This document shows, piece after piece, positions 1 to 8,243 of a DNA stretch of 64,000 bases. The stretch comes from CAZIPZ01 sp964541075 (GTDB lineage: Bacteria; Acidobacteriota; Terriglobia; 20CM-2-55-15). The stretch spans positions 6,778 through 70,777 of the forward strand of contig CAZIPZ010000001.1 in NCBI GenBank assembly GCA_964541075.1, written 5' to 3'. The notes beneath the pieces are model-generated. The model had not been told where the DNA came from and did no database searches. It saw only the letters and a program-made list of their open reading frames with translations. The first letter of the stretch is position 1; every line of letters begins with the position of its first letter. Both the position numbers and the translations under genes were made by a program.

Positions 1-2
1 GG

Positions 3-1403
3 AGCTTGTTTCAGGTAGTTGTGATGGCCCCGATTGCGCTTCCGCCGGTGATCGGCGTGGCTGCCTTCGACCGACTCTTTGGTTTTGGAGGAACATTTCC
101 GGATTTGCTCGCGGGTTTGCTCAACTCCAATCCCAACAATTTTGCTTTGAGGGGAATGCCGGGCGTGCTGGTTGTGCATGCGATGACGATGTATCCGCTC
201 TTCTATCTAACGGTATCCGCGGCGTTAGCGCAAACGGACGATTCCCTCGAGGAGGCAGCGTACAGCCTGGGAGCGTCGAGGTTTGATGCCTGGCGCAGGG
301 TTCTGTTGCCGATGTTGACGCCGGCAATCGTCGCCGGCAGCCTGTTGACGTTCATGTCGTCAATGGCGTCGTACACTGCTCCGACCGTCTTTACCTACGA
401 CAATGTAATGACGCGGCAAATCTTTATTCTGAAAGACTATGATCAGCCCCTGGCAGCAGTCGTCGCTGTTGTTCTGACAATCAGTTCGATGGCCTTCCTC
501 GTCGCGATGCGCATATATGAACAGCGCACGATCTTTCGAACTCAATCAAAAGGAGGAGGCCGAAAAAGGCATAAACTGACCAATCCCACTGCGAAGACGA
601 TTCTATTGATTGTCGCTTCAATTTCGAGCGCCTTTGTCATCTTGCCAATCGCCATGATTTTCCTTTTGGCATTCTCCGTGGATCGAAGCTGGAGAACGGG
701 GCCGTGGCCGTCGCAGTACACGCTGCAGAACTTTGCCGATCTCTTTTCGAAACCGGGAGCGTTGACTCCGATTCGAAACAGTCTCGAAATGAGTGCGATC
801 GCAGTGACCGGTGTGATTGTGCTCGGCGTCGCAACAGCGTACGTCCTCGCCAAGATGCAATTTCACGGAAGGGCCGTGCTGGACATCGTGATGATGCTGC
901 CATGGGCTTTGCCTGGAACGGTGGTGGCGCTCAACCTGATTACGTCGTTTTCGACGCCTTCGATTTTTAGTTTCGGAAATGTGCTGATCGGCACATTTTG
1001 GATCTTTCCTCTGGCGTATTTTGTTCGCTTCTCGCCTTTGGTGTTTCGTTCCACATCAGCCTCATTGGCCCAACTGGATCCCGCGGTGGAGGAAGCCGCG
1101 CGGAGTCTAGGTGCGTCGTGGTGGTGCGCCTTCCGGCGTGTTGTTCTGCCATTATTGTCTCGCGGCATTGCCGCCGGGGCTGTGCTCGCATTTGTGGACG
1201 GCATCGGAGAGTTTGTAGCAAGCACCATGCTGGTGGCCAATGAGCAGTTCCGGCCGTTATCTGTAGCAATCCACCAGGAATACTTCCGGGATCATTGGGG
1301 TACGGCCGCTGCGTGGGGAGTCGTTCAAGTCTTGCTGGTGGTGATCCTTTTGATTGTTGCCAAACGGCTCGAGAAACGTACACCCTGGCTGAACATTTCC
1401 TAG
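3..1403 (+). CDS. ABC transporter permease, fused two-domain type (5' end missing)
   Basis: This is an inner-membrane permease subunit of an ABC importer. The reading frame is open to the left edge of the window, so the N-terminus is missing; 466 residues remain. Two permease cytoplasmic-loop (EAA) motifs are visible: EEAAYSLGASRFDAWRRVLLP in the first half (last residue approximate) and EEAARSLGASWWCAFRRVVL in the second, each followed by hydrophobic helices. A basic linker rich in Lys/Arg (about residues 180-195) joins the halves. This double architecture is known from Fe(III), thiamine and phosphonate/spermidine-type importers (FbpB/ThiP-like). The substrate cannot be told from this fragment, and the ATPase and binding protein must lie to the left. 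The family call is strong, the substrate unknown. Confidence 0.85.
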   Translation, partial: SLFQVVVMAPIALPPVIGVAAFDRLFGFGGTFPDLLAGLLNSNPNNFALRGMPGVLVVHAMTMYPLFYLTVSAALAQTDDSLEEAAYSLGASRFDAWRRVLLPMLTPAIVAGSLLTFMSSMASYTAPTVFTYDNVMTRQIFILKDYDQPLAAVVAVVLTISSMAFLVAMRIYEQRTIFRTQSKGGGRKRHKLTNPTAKTILLIVASISSAFVILPIAMIFLLAFSVDRSWRTGPWPSQYTLQNFADLFSKPGALTPIRNSLEMSAIAVTGVIVLGVATAYVLAKMQFHGRAVLDIVMMLPWALPGTVVALNLITSFSTPSIFSFGNVLIGTFWIFPLAYFVRFSPLVFRSTSASLAQLDPAVEEAARSLGASWWCAFRRVVLPLLSRGIAAGAVLAFVDGIGEFVASTMLVANEQFRPLSVAIHQEYFRDHWGTAAAWGVVQVLLVVILLIVAKRLEKRTPWLNIS

Positions 1404-1529
1404 GACGTTGTTGGGATCATCAAATCCTGCCGGTCCGCTTCAAAAAAGCTGACAGTTTCTGGTTTTCGATACAAATTCTTCCATTTTATGTATTTGAAAT
1501 TGGACGAAGCCTTACAAGTTGTTGATTCA

Positions 1530-1752
1530 ATGCGGTGACATAATGGCCCCAAGGTTGCTTTATGAACAGTCACCAAGACTTTAAGTTTTGGTGGGGGAAA
1601 TCCTACAAACCGACCGCAAGAAGAATAACAGCAGGTGGGGAAGGTGGGATGGTGGAGGCGTAATCGTAAATAAGCGTTTATAGCCTTTTGACGTCGGCAG
1701 GTCAGTCGTTTTGGGGAAAAACGGCTTGGTTCTGCCGACGTTTTGCTTTTTG
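1530..1752 (+). ncRNA. Candidate structured RNA or long leader/terminator element
   Basis: The 378-base gap between the permease and the next gene contains no convincing ORF but several strong inverted repeats. CACCAAGACT (1571-1580) pairs with AGTTTTGGTG (1584-1593) over a three-base loop, with one G-T pair. A G-rich stretch (about 1631-1660) follows. ACGTCGGCAG (1691-1700) then pairs perfectly with CTGCCGACGT (1732-1741) around an inner stem of about eight pairs (1705-1712 with 1718-1725), and T-rich sequence follows at 1741-1751. This could be an intrinsic terminator of the permease operon or the 3' end of an independent small RNA. I do not recognise a known riboswitch class. Strand is assigned from the trailing T-run. 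Confidence 0.4.
1691..1751 (+). terminator. Intrinsic terminator-like hairpin with T-rich tail
   Basis: A perfect 10-bp stem, 1691-1700 with 1732-1741, encloses a second hairpin and is followed by TTTTGCTTTTT. It is suited to ending transcription from the permease side. Confidence 0.6.
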
Positions 1753-1781
1753 TGGCAAAAACGCCTGCGGTCTTCCGCAGC

Positions 1782-2243
1782 CTATTTTACGGTGACCACT
1801 TCCAGAAGAAGATTGACAAAGAGCGCGATATCAAAAGCAATCAGAAACAACGTCGCGATTCCAAATTCGTTTCCGCTGCGCGAGAAGATATTCGCAGTCT
1901 TCCAGTAAACCTCTTCAGCATTTCTGATCAGTAAATACTCCGCAACCATGCGGTCGTAAGTCGGAGCCGGTATTGAGAGTTGCAGGCAGGCATAGGCGAC
2001 GCATCTACCGGAGATGGAATCCCGAATCTCCGTCTGTGAATACGGCGAGATCACATACGTTCCTCGCTTTCCAACGAAGTGAATGACGCCTTTCTCTTCG
2101 AGCTCCAGCCACGTTTTTTCCGGCAACACGGACTTCAGCAAGTGTCGCGCTTTGTCCTTGGCGCGCTCATAGTCGTCCTGTGTTGCATGGGAGAACACGT
2201 CCACCCTGTTGAACGGAAGAGCTTCTTGCGCGCGCGCGGTCAT
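1782..2243 (-). CDS. Small protein with C-terminal membrane segment, unknown function
   Basis: A 153-residue protein of unknown function. The N-terminal two thirds are soluble and mixed alpha/beta. A segment reading GTYVISPYSQTEI, then RCVAYACLQLSIPAPTYDR and AEYLLIRNAEE reminds me of a widespread but uncharacterised domain in which a short Gly-Arg-Tyr strand region is followed by a 'lP..d.~~A~~LLi..~E..FL..AN' helix; this is memory of a pattern, not a search result. The last 25 residues (ATLFLIAFDIALFVNLLLEV) are hydrophobic enough for one transmembrane helix. It is the last gene of a co-directional set of three small genes. There are 45 bases between it and the gene upstream. Confidence 0.6.
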   Translation of the reverse strand: MTARAQEALPFNRVDVFSHATQDDYERAKDKARHLLKSVLPEKTWLELEEKGVIHFVGKRGTYVISPYSQTEIRDSISGRCVAYACLQLSIPAPTYDRMVAEYLLIRNAEEVYWKTANIFSRSGNEFGIATLFLIAFDIALFVNLLLEVVTVK

Positions 2244-2288
2244 AAGAAATTGTTCCTAGATGAATTCTAATTGATGATCTGGCGGTGA

Positions 2289-2525
2289 CTAACGGCGCCC
2301 GCCCTGGACTCTCGGAATAAGGAGGATTTCAGCATTCGGGTCGAATTCCCGTATCAACACGTCGCGTTTCTCGGAAATGTCGGCCGCAAACCATCCTTGC
2401 GCCATCTTTTCGTTGAATTCAGTTTCGATTTCGGAGAGGCGCTGGGCGCTTACGGTTTCGGTATCCCACTCGGCAAGCGTCTTGTCTCCACCGGCGCAAA
2501 TCATTCGGAGTTTTTTTAGTGCCAT
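2289..2525 (-). CDS. Small unknown protein ending in Gly-Gly-Arg-Arg
   Basis: A 78-residue protein if translation starts at the second ATG, which has AAGGGA eight bases upstream; an ATG five codons earlier (2540) is also in frame. The sequence is charged and soluble and ends FDPNAEILLIPRVQGGRR. The hydrophobic strand followed by a Gly-Gly near the C-terminus recalls the tails of ThiS/MoaD and other ubiquitin-like modifiers, but the body does not obviously read as a beta-grasp fold and two Arg follow the Gly-Gly. I recall similar short proteins with an 'EiLlvPpv.GG' end in other bacteria, function unknown. It sits between two other small genes on the same strand. Confidence 0.55.
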   Translation of the reverse strand: MALKKLRMICAGGDKTLAEWDTETVSAQRLSEIETEFNEKMAQGWFAADISEKRDVLIREFDPNAEILLIPRVQGGRR

Positions 2526-2675
2526 GGTTTGTCCCTTCATTCAGCCAATTGGATCGATCAGTTGCTTCTGCCTATGGATTTGCAATTACATTGCCGATCG
2601 AAATTCGCAAGAGCGACCGTAAATCCAATGATTTGGAAGATGTTCCGCGGTGGTGGGCCAAGGAGACCCGGTCGA

Positions 2676-3080
2676 TTAGCCCCGCACGGGCTCTTTGAGT
2701 CTGTCGGAAAGGAAGCGGGATACCACGCGCCCTGATCGGGATCTACGCCTGTGATAAGGGGGCCGTGGAAAACGGGGACAGCGTTCTAACGCCTTGTGAT
2801 AGCAATCCTCCTCAGCTTCCTGAATCGTCTTGCCCTGCGCGCGGACGACAATAACGGCCTTGGAAGGATTTCCTTCACGGGTCATCTTCAGGATGCAATG
2901 ATATCGATTGTACTTACGCGAAAGCTCAATGTAGAAGAAGTCACCATTAGGAAAGGTGCGAACGGGCTCCGAAATAACAATCACATCTTTAGCTAGGCGA
3001 GCCACCAAACCTCCAAGGAAGGTGGCATTGGACCATAGTGCTGAATGTTTGTAAATAGAGCCACAACGCTTGTCAGACAA
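2676..3080 (-). CDS. Small basic protein of unknown function
   Basis: A 134-residue reading frame opening with TTG; the start is uncertain because no clear ribosome binding site precedes it. The centre (FFYIELSRKYNRYHCILKMT, then VIVVRAQGKTIQEAEEDCYH) looks like a small beta-sheet followed by an amphipathic helix, and the C-terminal third is very rich in Arg and Pro. It is the first gene of the three-gene minus-strand set and is divergent from nadE. No family is recognised. The Arg-rich tail could bind nucleic acid, but that is only composition. Confidence 0.45.
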   Translation of the reverse strand: MSDKRCGSIYKHSALWSNATFLGGLVARLAKDVIVISEPVRTFPNGDFFYIELSRKYNRYHCILKMTREGNPSKAVIVVRAQGKTIQEAEEDCYHKALERCPRFPRPPYHRRRSRSGRVVSRFLSDRLKEPVRG

Positions 3081-3160
3081 GGGTTTCAGCCAAACATGCT
3101 ACTTAAACCTGCGCCACTCATAGCTACAAATTTTTGTGTTCTGTTACGATAAGTCTGGCT

Positions 3161-4888
3161 ATGAAAAATTCCGCCCACCTGCGTCTCGCGATGGCTCAAA
3201 TCAATGCTTTCGTGGGTGACGTTGAAGGAAACGCCTACAAAATCGCGTGCTGGATCGACAAAGCTCGTCAGGCAGGCGCCGATCTGGTCACATTTCCGGA
3301 GCTTGCGCTTACCGGTTACCCGCCCGAAGACCTGCTGCTGAAGCCGCAATTCATCGATGCGAACCTGTCGGCCCTTGACAAAGTTGTCGCTCAAACTCAA
3401 GGAATTACAGCAATCATTGGTTTCGTGGATCGCCAGGATGACATCTTCAATGCTGCCGCGATCGCTCAGAACGGCAAGCTGGTAACGACATACCACAAGA
3501 TCTATCTGCCGAATTACGGCGTTTTCGACGAGTTGCGCTACTTTCAACCGGGTTCTGGATGTCCGGTGCTGCAGATGGGTGATGCAACTATCGGTATCAG
3601 CATTTGCGAGGACATCTGGTATCCCGATGGACCCGTCTTTCAACAGGTGGTGTCGGGAGGTGCGGAACTCATCATCAATATTTCCTCCTCTCCTTATGAC
3701 TCCGGCAAACGTCGCTGGAGGGAACGGATGCTTGCAACGCGCGCCTCGGACAACATCGTTCTAGTCGCATATAACAATCTGGTTGGCGGGCAGGATGAAC
3801 TCGTCTTCGACGGCGATAGTCTTGTCTTCGATGAAAATGGAAAGTTGATCGGACGTGGAAAGCAATTCGAAGAGGATCTGGTCGTAGTCGATCTCGATAT
3901 CAAATCGGTATTTCGCAAGCGCCTCCACGATACGCGCCGACGGCAGCAGCGCTCCGTGCCGGCGGTCGCTGAGGTATTTTCGCTGCAACCGCTCGAGTTG
4001 GATCGCCTGCCGCTGCCAAGCATCTCAATGAGCGACCCACTTGACCCGGACGCGGAGATCTATCGTGCGTTAGTCATCGGTACTCGAGACTACGTACTCA
4101 AGAACGGTTTCAAGAAAGTTGTTCTGGGTTTGAGCGGGGGCGTGGACTCCGCACTGACGGCGTGCATCGCCGTTGACGCGTTGGGGAAAGAGAATGTCGT
4201 TGGTGTTCTTATGCCATCGGAGTTTTCTTCGCGAGGCAGCGTCGACGACTCAAAGCAGTTGGGCGAAAACCTTGGAATCGAATTGATTTCCGTTCCGATT
4301 CAGGACGTGTTCGAGTCGTACACGAAATCCTTGAAGGCTGGTTTCAAGGATGCCCCGCCTGATGTGACCGAAGAGAACCTCCAGGCCCGAATCCGTGGAA
4401 ATTTTCTGATGTCGTTCTCGAACAAGTTCGGATGGCTTGTGTTGAGCACAGGCAACAAAAGCGAAATCAGCACCGGATATTGCACCCTTTATGGGGACAT
4501 GGCGGGCGGTTTCGCGGTGCTGAAAGACGTCATGAAGACGACCGTTTACCGTCTTTCCGAGCATTGCAATCGCGCTGCAGGCTGGGATCGCATGCCGCGT
4601 GCGATTATTGAAAAGCCGCCTTCGGCAGAATTGCGTCCAAATCAATTGGACACGGATTGTCTACCTCCTTATGAGGTGCTCGATCCCATATTGAAGGCAT
4701 ATGTTGAAGAGGATCGCAGCCTTCCCGAGATGGTCGACATGGGCTTCGATCCGCAGCTTGTCCAAAGGGTTGTTAGAATGGTGGACGCAAACGAATACAA
4801 GCGGCGGCAAGCCGCGCCGGGTGTGAAAATCACGCCGCGCGCATTCGGTCGAGACCGGCGTATGCCGATTACGAACAGATTTCGATAA
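3161..4888 (+). CDS. nadE: Glutamine-dependent NAD+ synthetase
   Basis: This cytosolic enzyme makes NAD+ from deamido-NAD+, ATP and glutamine. The 575-residue protein has the two expected parts. The N-terminal nitrilase-type glutaminase has the catalytic triad Glu47 ([15 protein letters not shown]), Lys113 ([10 protein letters not shown]) and Cys149 ([14 protein letters not shown]). The C-terminal synthetase has the ATP pyrophosphatase loop [11 protein letters not shown] near residue 325 and the [13 protein letters not shown] segment. Length fits the family. I chose ATG 3161 because the protein from here begins directly with the first strand of the amidase domain; an in-frame ATG at 3134 would add nine residues. 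It is divergent from the small-gene cassette. Confidence 0.95.
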   Translation: MKNSAHLRLAMAQINAFVGDVEGNAYKIACWIDKARQAGADLVTFPELALTGYPPEDLLLKPQFIDANLSALDKVVAQTQGITAIIGFVDRQDDIFNAAAIAQNGKLVTTYHKIYLPNYGVFDELRYFQPGSGCPVLQMGDATIGISICEDIWYPDGPVFQQVVSGGAELIINISSSPYDSGKRRWRERMLATRASDNIVLVAYNNLVGGQDELVFDGDSLVFDENGKLIGRGKQFEEDLVVVDLDIKSVFRKRLHDTRRRQQRSVPAVAEVFSLQPLELDRLPLPSISMSDPLDPDAEIYRALVIGTRDYVLKNGFKKVVLGLSGGVDSALTACIAVDALGKENVVGVLMPSEFSSRGSVDDSKQLGENLGIELISVPIQDVFESYTKSLKAGFKDAPPDVTEENLQARIRGNFLMSFSNKFGWLVLSTGNKSEISTGYCTLYGDMAGGFAVLKDVMKTTVYRLSEHCNRAAGWDRMPRAIIEKPPSAELRPNQLDTDCLPPYEVLDPILKAYVEEDRSLPEMVDMGFDPQLVQRVVRMVDANEYKRRQAAPGVKITPRAFGRDRRMPITNRFR

Positions 4889-4916
4889 GCAGGCGCAGCG
4901 AACCCAAAGAGCGTAG

Positions 4917-5519
4917 ATGTCAAAAGAAGTTTCAATTCGGACAGGCGGTTTTATGAAGCAGGAATTTCCGTTTGAACCCCTTCCGGGGCATCTCTCTGAC
5001 GAAGAGTTGTTCAAGTTTGCGATGAAGGACGTGAAATCCCTTGGATGGAGCGCGGCGGCGCCTCTCGTCATTCGCCCGCCAATAGAGGTTCAGGCGCAGG
5101 ACAATGAACAGAAGGCTTTGCACGCCCTCGAGGAATTCGTTCGAAAAGGCAACGTTGAGGTTGAGCAAACCGCCGAATACATTGAGGGCACGGTGCATCC
5201 TCAGGGCCGCTTGTATCTTGATGACCTTCGTTCAGGGCGCTTTTCAGTTCAGGCGCACCTGGACTTGCACGGCCTCAACATTCAGCAGGCGCGGTTCGAT
5301 TTGGAAGAATTTCTCTATTCGGCCGTGCGCGCTGGCTTTTCATGCGTGCGAGTGATTCATGGTCGGGGCCGGCATTCCCATAAACATCATCCGGTGTTGA
5401 AGGAAAACGTTCAACGGTGGCTCTGCACTCGTCGGATGAGCCGGCTCGTGATTGCCTACACTTCAGCTCGTCGATGCGACGGAGGAGGCGGGGCAGTTTA
5501 TGTTCTGCTGCGAAAGTAG
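4917..5519 (+). CDS. Smr-domain protein (MutS2 C-terminal-like)
   Basis: A 200-residue protein whose C-terminal half is a Small MutS-related domain: LDLHGLNIQQAR, CVRVIHGRGRHS and AYTSARRCDGGGGAVYVLL are the DxHG, GxG and terminal Gly-rich blocks. Smr domains are nucleases or RNA/DNA-binding modules in ribosome rescue and recombination control. The N-terminal half is a poorly conserved acidic region. A second in-frame ATG at 4953 (MKQEF) is equally plausible as start. The gene follows nadE by 28 bases and is probably co-transcribed. Its last 22 bases overlap the convergent gene on the minus strand. Confidence 0.85.
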   Translation: MSKEVSIRTGGFMKQEFPFEPLPGHLSDEELFKFAMKDVKSLGWSAAAPLVIRPPIEVQAQDNEQKALHALEEFVRKGNVEVEQTAEYIEGTVHPQGRLYLDDLRSGRFSVQAHLDLHGLNIQQARFDLEEFLYSAVRAGFSCVRVIHGRGRHSHKHHPVLKENVQRWLCTRRMSRLVIAYTSARRCDGGGGAVYVLLRK

Positions 5520-5905
5520 ACCCGGTCTGCCGCGGCGCACAACGAGGCCATGAAGTGGAGCCTGGTCCCCAGGTCGTCCGAACGACGTGCGCACAGAACA
5601 ATGAGGCTCGCGCCGCTCTCCACCAGCGACTCCAGGCGAGACTTTACTTTCCCGAGGAGTCTGGCGGATTCTCGCGTCGAGATCGACAGATCATAGAACG
5701 GATCGAGAAGGTTGCATATCACTGCGTTGCCACTGGCTCTGTTGATGATCCTTTCGACGTCAGCGGCACGCATGCCGGCCAGGTCGATCACTGCTGGAGC
5801 TTCCTGGGATTCGAAAGCCTGGCTCACGGAGGCAACCCAACTTTCGTCGATTCTTTCGTCAGTCACATACACGATCAGTTGTCCTGTATCAGCAATTGTT
5901 GTCAT
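5498..5905 (-). CDS. Unknown protein translationally coupled to lexA
   Basis: A 135-residue soluble protein. Its ATG overlaps the lexA stop codon as ATGA, so translation is very likely coupled to lexA. The hydrophobic strands LIVYVTDERID, APAVIDLAGMRAADVE, NAVICNLLDPFYDL and ASLIVLCARRSDDL alternate with helices, as in a Rossmann or RecA-like alpha/beta fold, but there is no Walker A loop. The end (MASLCAAADRVYFRSR) reads like the last strand of RecA-superfamily proteins. The position suggests a role in the SOS response, perhaps like SulA or ImuA, but I recognise no family. The gene is convergent with the Smr gene and overlaps its 3' end. Confidence 0.7.
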   Translation of the reverse strand: MTTIADTGQLIVYVTDERIDESWVASVSQAFESQEAPAVIDLAGMRAADVERIINRASGNAVICNLLDPFYDLSISTRESARLLGKVKSRLESLVESGASLIVLCARRSDDLGTRLHFMASLCAAADRVYFRSRT

Positions 5906-6519
5906 TTTTTTGCGACGCGAAGCACGCCAATGACGCGACCCACAAGTTGAACCGTCCCGGCTTCGCTCCTTTCGATTTCAATTGGTTTGAATTTTGGATT
6001 CTCTGCGATCAGTTTGATTCCGCGATTCGTTCGCTGAAACCGCTTTACGGTCGCTTCGTCGTCGATCAAGGCGACGACGATTTCTCCGTTATTCGCACTT
6101 TGTTGCGGGTGAACCATGACGTAGTCGCCATCCAGAATGTGGGCGCCGATCATGCTGTCCCCCTTCACCTTTAATAAGAACGAGCCTCCAGGCGCCCAAT
6201 GCTTTGGAAGCTGGATCTCGCCTTCAATGTTTTCATGCGCAAGAAGGGGAGCGCCTGCAGCGACGTTTCCTACAATCGGAATGGTGGTTCCCTCAGTTCC
6301 CGGTTTCGTCCGCGGGCCGCTGGACACCGAAAGCGTTCGCGACTGGAATTTCTTTTTTTGAAGCGCGCCTTTTCTCTCAAGCGCGGAAATATGATCCTGA
6401 ACCGTTGCAGGATAGATTCCGAAATGCCTGCCGATCTCCCGCACCGAGGGCGGAAAACTGTTATCCGCGATGTACTCATTAATGAAGTCCAAAATATCCT
6501 GCTGACGTTCGGTCAACAT
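5902..6519 (-). CDS. lexA: SOS transcriptional repressor LexA
   Basis: Repressor and self-cleaving protease of the SOS regulon, 205 residues. The N-terminal winged helix is MLTERQQDILDFINEYI...PPSVREIGRHFGI. The cleavage site is Ala88-Gly89 in VAAGAPLL, the catalytic serine is Ser122 (VKGDSMIGAHI) and the catalytic lysine is Lys159 (EATVKRF). I chose ATG 6519 rather than the one at 6543 because the promoter -10 box (6531-6536) lies between them, so the longer form would not be encoded by that transcript. A LexA box lies in the promoter, which indicates autoregulation. The gene is divergent from the pilX-like gene and is followed by a coupled small gene. Confidence 0.96.
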   Translation of the reverse strand: MLTERQQDILDFINEYIADNSFPPSVREIGRHFGIYPATVQDHISALERKGALQKKKFQSRTLSVSSGPRTKPGTEGTTIPIVGNVAAGAPLLAHENIEGEIQLPKHWAPGGSFLLKVKGDSMIGAHILDGDYVMVHPQQSANNGEIVVALIDDEATVKRFQRTNRGIKLIAENPKFKPIEIERSEAGTVQLVGRVIGVLRVAKK

Positions 6520-6530
6520 ATGGCCCCAGC

Positions 6531-6559
6531 TTATACCGTACATTTGTTCGGTTCGTCAA
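6531..6559 (-). promoter_or_regulatory. lexA promoter with very short leader
   Basis: Reading the minus strand, TTGACG (6559-6554) is followed after exactly 17 bases by GTATAA (6536-6531), a near-consensus sigma-70 pair. The start codon lies only 11 bases beyond the -10 box, so the transcript would have a leader of about five bases or fewer. Confidence 0.75.
6537..6550 (-). promoter_or_regulatory. LexA box in the lexA promoter spacer
   Basis: The minus strand reads CGAACAAATGTACG, which matches the Gram-positive-type LexA box CGAACRNRYGTTYG at every position but one. It occupies most of the 17-base spacer between the -35 and -10 boxes of lexA, so bound LexA would block RNA polymerase directly. 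Confidence 0.8.
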
Positions 6560-6664
6560 GGGTGGCGCGTTTGCTTCCGGGGATTACGCCCTTGAACCAA
6601 ACCGGTTCCGGAGATATCGTTGCCTCAGCTCAAAAGATCCGGCCCAGATCTTAGGGGTGCAGGA

Positions 6665-7897
6665 TTGAACTCTCAGGCCGGGGCTGCACTGATCATCGCT
6701 CTGATGTTTCTCTTTTTCCTCACGATGCTTGGCGGAGCTCTATTGACGACTTCCACTGTCGACATCCGCATCAGCGATAACTTCAACAGCGCGACCAGGC
6801 TTTTTTATCTTGCTGAGGCCGGAATTGAACAGGCCCGCGAGAACATCCGCAGTTCTCCTGACTCGCCAACGCAACTGCTGATTGCGGCAGCCGGCGCCGA
6901 CCTCGCCATCTCCACGTCCACAGATCTGGACATCCTCATCGAAGGCGACGATGCGCCGTTCATCGACAACTCCGTGCTCACGGATGCTTCCGGCAGGCTT
7001 GTCGGCTCCCTGTATGTTTGGATCCGCAATGATGTGGCGGACGCTATGAGTTCCAGGACGGATTCTAATGACGTGTTGACCCTTCTTAGCGTTGCGTCAA
7101 TTGGCTCGAACCGGAAGGTTGTTGAGGCAACAATCAAGAAGGGGAGATTTCCGCGGTTGCCCGCCGCACTGATGCTAGATGGTCCCCTCGATGGCTTCGA
7201 CAATGACACGTCATCGGCGTTTTCAATCCGTGGATACGACTCCGCGGATTCCAATCTGAGGGCGAGCGCGATTGGAGTCACTGACGATATTGACGTCTCG
7301 CGAATTGCGGATGCACTAAGCGGTGATCCCGATCGGTCTGGCAACTACATGGGCGCTGGCGGGATCGTGCCAAATATTGCGAATCACAATAGCGACCTGA
7401 GCGTTTCGTTGAAAACAGTTGGCGGACTTGAAAAGCTTGTTACGCGGATGACGGAAAGCGCCAATGTGGTTCTTAACCCGCCGTTCGGCACGGCAGCGAT
7501 GCTAACCGACGTAGGTTCGCCCGCGGATTATCAGGTCGTCGTTGTAAACGGTGATGTGAACCTCGGGCCCGGCAACGGATACGGAACGCTTTTGGTCCGG
7601 GGAAATATTAGGGTCGAAGGCAATTTCACATGGAATGGTCTGATACTGCTCATCGGTCAGGGCGGCTTTCATTGGAATGACGGTCGAAACGGAGTGGTGA
7701 ACGGCGGAGTGTTTTTGGGACGAACGCGTGCGGACGACCGGTCCGACGGTAATCCACTTGGAACTCTCCTCACGGTCCGGGGAGGAGTCACCGCCGATTT
7801 CCACGGCGCAAACGGCGTCATTCGATACGACGCGGCCGGAATTGAGGCGGCTAATAAACGGTTTCCCTATACTCCGATTGCGATTAAAGAATATTGA
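6665..7897 (+). CDS. PilX-like type IV pilus assembly protein
   Basis: A membrane-anchored surface protein of about 410 residues. The N-terminus, NSQAGAALIIALMFLFFLT..., is the hydrophobic helix of PilX-type minor pilins, which keep the Gly-x-Ala-Leu core and continue into a helix with FYLAEAGIEQARENI. The long C-terminal part is rich in Gly, Asp and Asn with short beta repeats (VVVNGDVNLGPGNGYGTLLV, then GNIRVEGNFTWNGLILL), like a solvent-exposed beta solenoid. Family: PilX N-terminal domain proteins of Acidobacteria, Deltaproteobacteria and others. I favour TTG 6665, which follows AGGGGTGCAGG; an upstream TTG at 6620 gives 15 more residues. It stands alone, without other pilus genes nearby. 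Confidence 0.75.
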   Translation: MNSQAGAALIIALMFLFFLTMLGGALLTTSTVDIRISDNFNSATRLFYLAEAGIEQARENIRSSPDSPTQLLIAAAGADLAISTSTDLDILIEGDDAPFIDNSVLTDASGRLVGSLYVWIRNDVADAMSSRTDSNDVLTLLSVASIGSNRKVVEATIKKGRFPRLPAALMLDGPLDGFDNDTSSAFSIRGYDSADSNLRASAIGVTDDIDVSRIADALSGDPDRSGNYMGAGGIVPNIANHNSDLSVSLKTVGGLEKLVTRMTESANVVLNPPFGTAAMLTDVGSPADYQVVVVNGDVNLGPGNGYGTLLVRGNIRVEGNFTWNGLILLIGQGGFHWNDGRNGVVNGGVFLGRTRADDRSDGNPLGTLLTVRGGVTADFHGANGVIRYDAAGIEAANKRFPYTPIAIKEY

Positions 7898-7912
7898 GCG
7901 GTCTGGAACTCT

Positions 7913-8206
7913 CTACCCCTTGGCTTCCCGGGTTTTCCCGCTGGCCCCCGGGTCTTCATACAGATACTTCACGCGGCTCTTGTATATAAAAAGATTGGGT
8001 TGAGTTTCGCGGGTAATGCGGATGATGTCTTTGTCGTAGTATTCGATCCACCCTCGGATTTCCTCACCGTCAATGAGCTTGACCACGACGGGTGTGCGAT
8101 TCTTGGAAAGGCGATCGATGTACTCGGTCTCTCGGAAAGTCGTTTCTGGCGCGGATTGCCGCCGATCTCGTCTGCTCGTGTATTCGCTGTGTGTTCGTAT
8201 TGCCAT
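7913..8206 (-). CDS. Hfq-like (Sm fold) RNA-binding protein, divergent
   Basis: A 97-residue protein whose core (about residues 28-80) follows the Hfq pattern: ETEYIDRLSKNRTPVVVKLI corresponds to the Hfq helix and first strand (compare 'fLn.Lrk...pV.i.L.nG'), DGEEIRGWIEYYDKDIIRIT to the Sm1 strands, and LFIYKSRVKYLYE to the Sm2 strand with a Tyr-Lys pair where Hfq has YKHAI. The N-terminal extension is charged and the C-terminal tail short. Hfq promotes pairing of small RNAs with mRNAs. The divergence leaves room for a paralogue with a different role. The start is ATG 8206 or TTG 8221. It is divergent from the HAD gene with a gap of under 40 bases. Confidence 0.75.
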   Translation of the reverse strand: MAIRTHSEYTSRRDRRQSAPETTFRETEYIDRLSKNRTPVVVKLIDGEEIRGWIEYYDKDIIRITRETQPNLFIYKSRVKYLYEDPGASGKTREAKG

Positions 8207-8243
8207 CTGCAAAGTATTCAATTTTCGATGTTAAGATTCAAGT

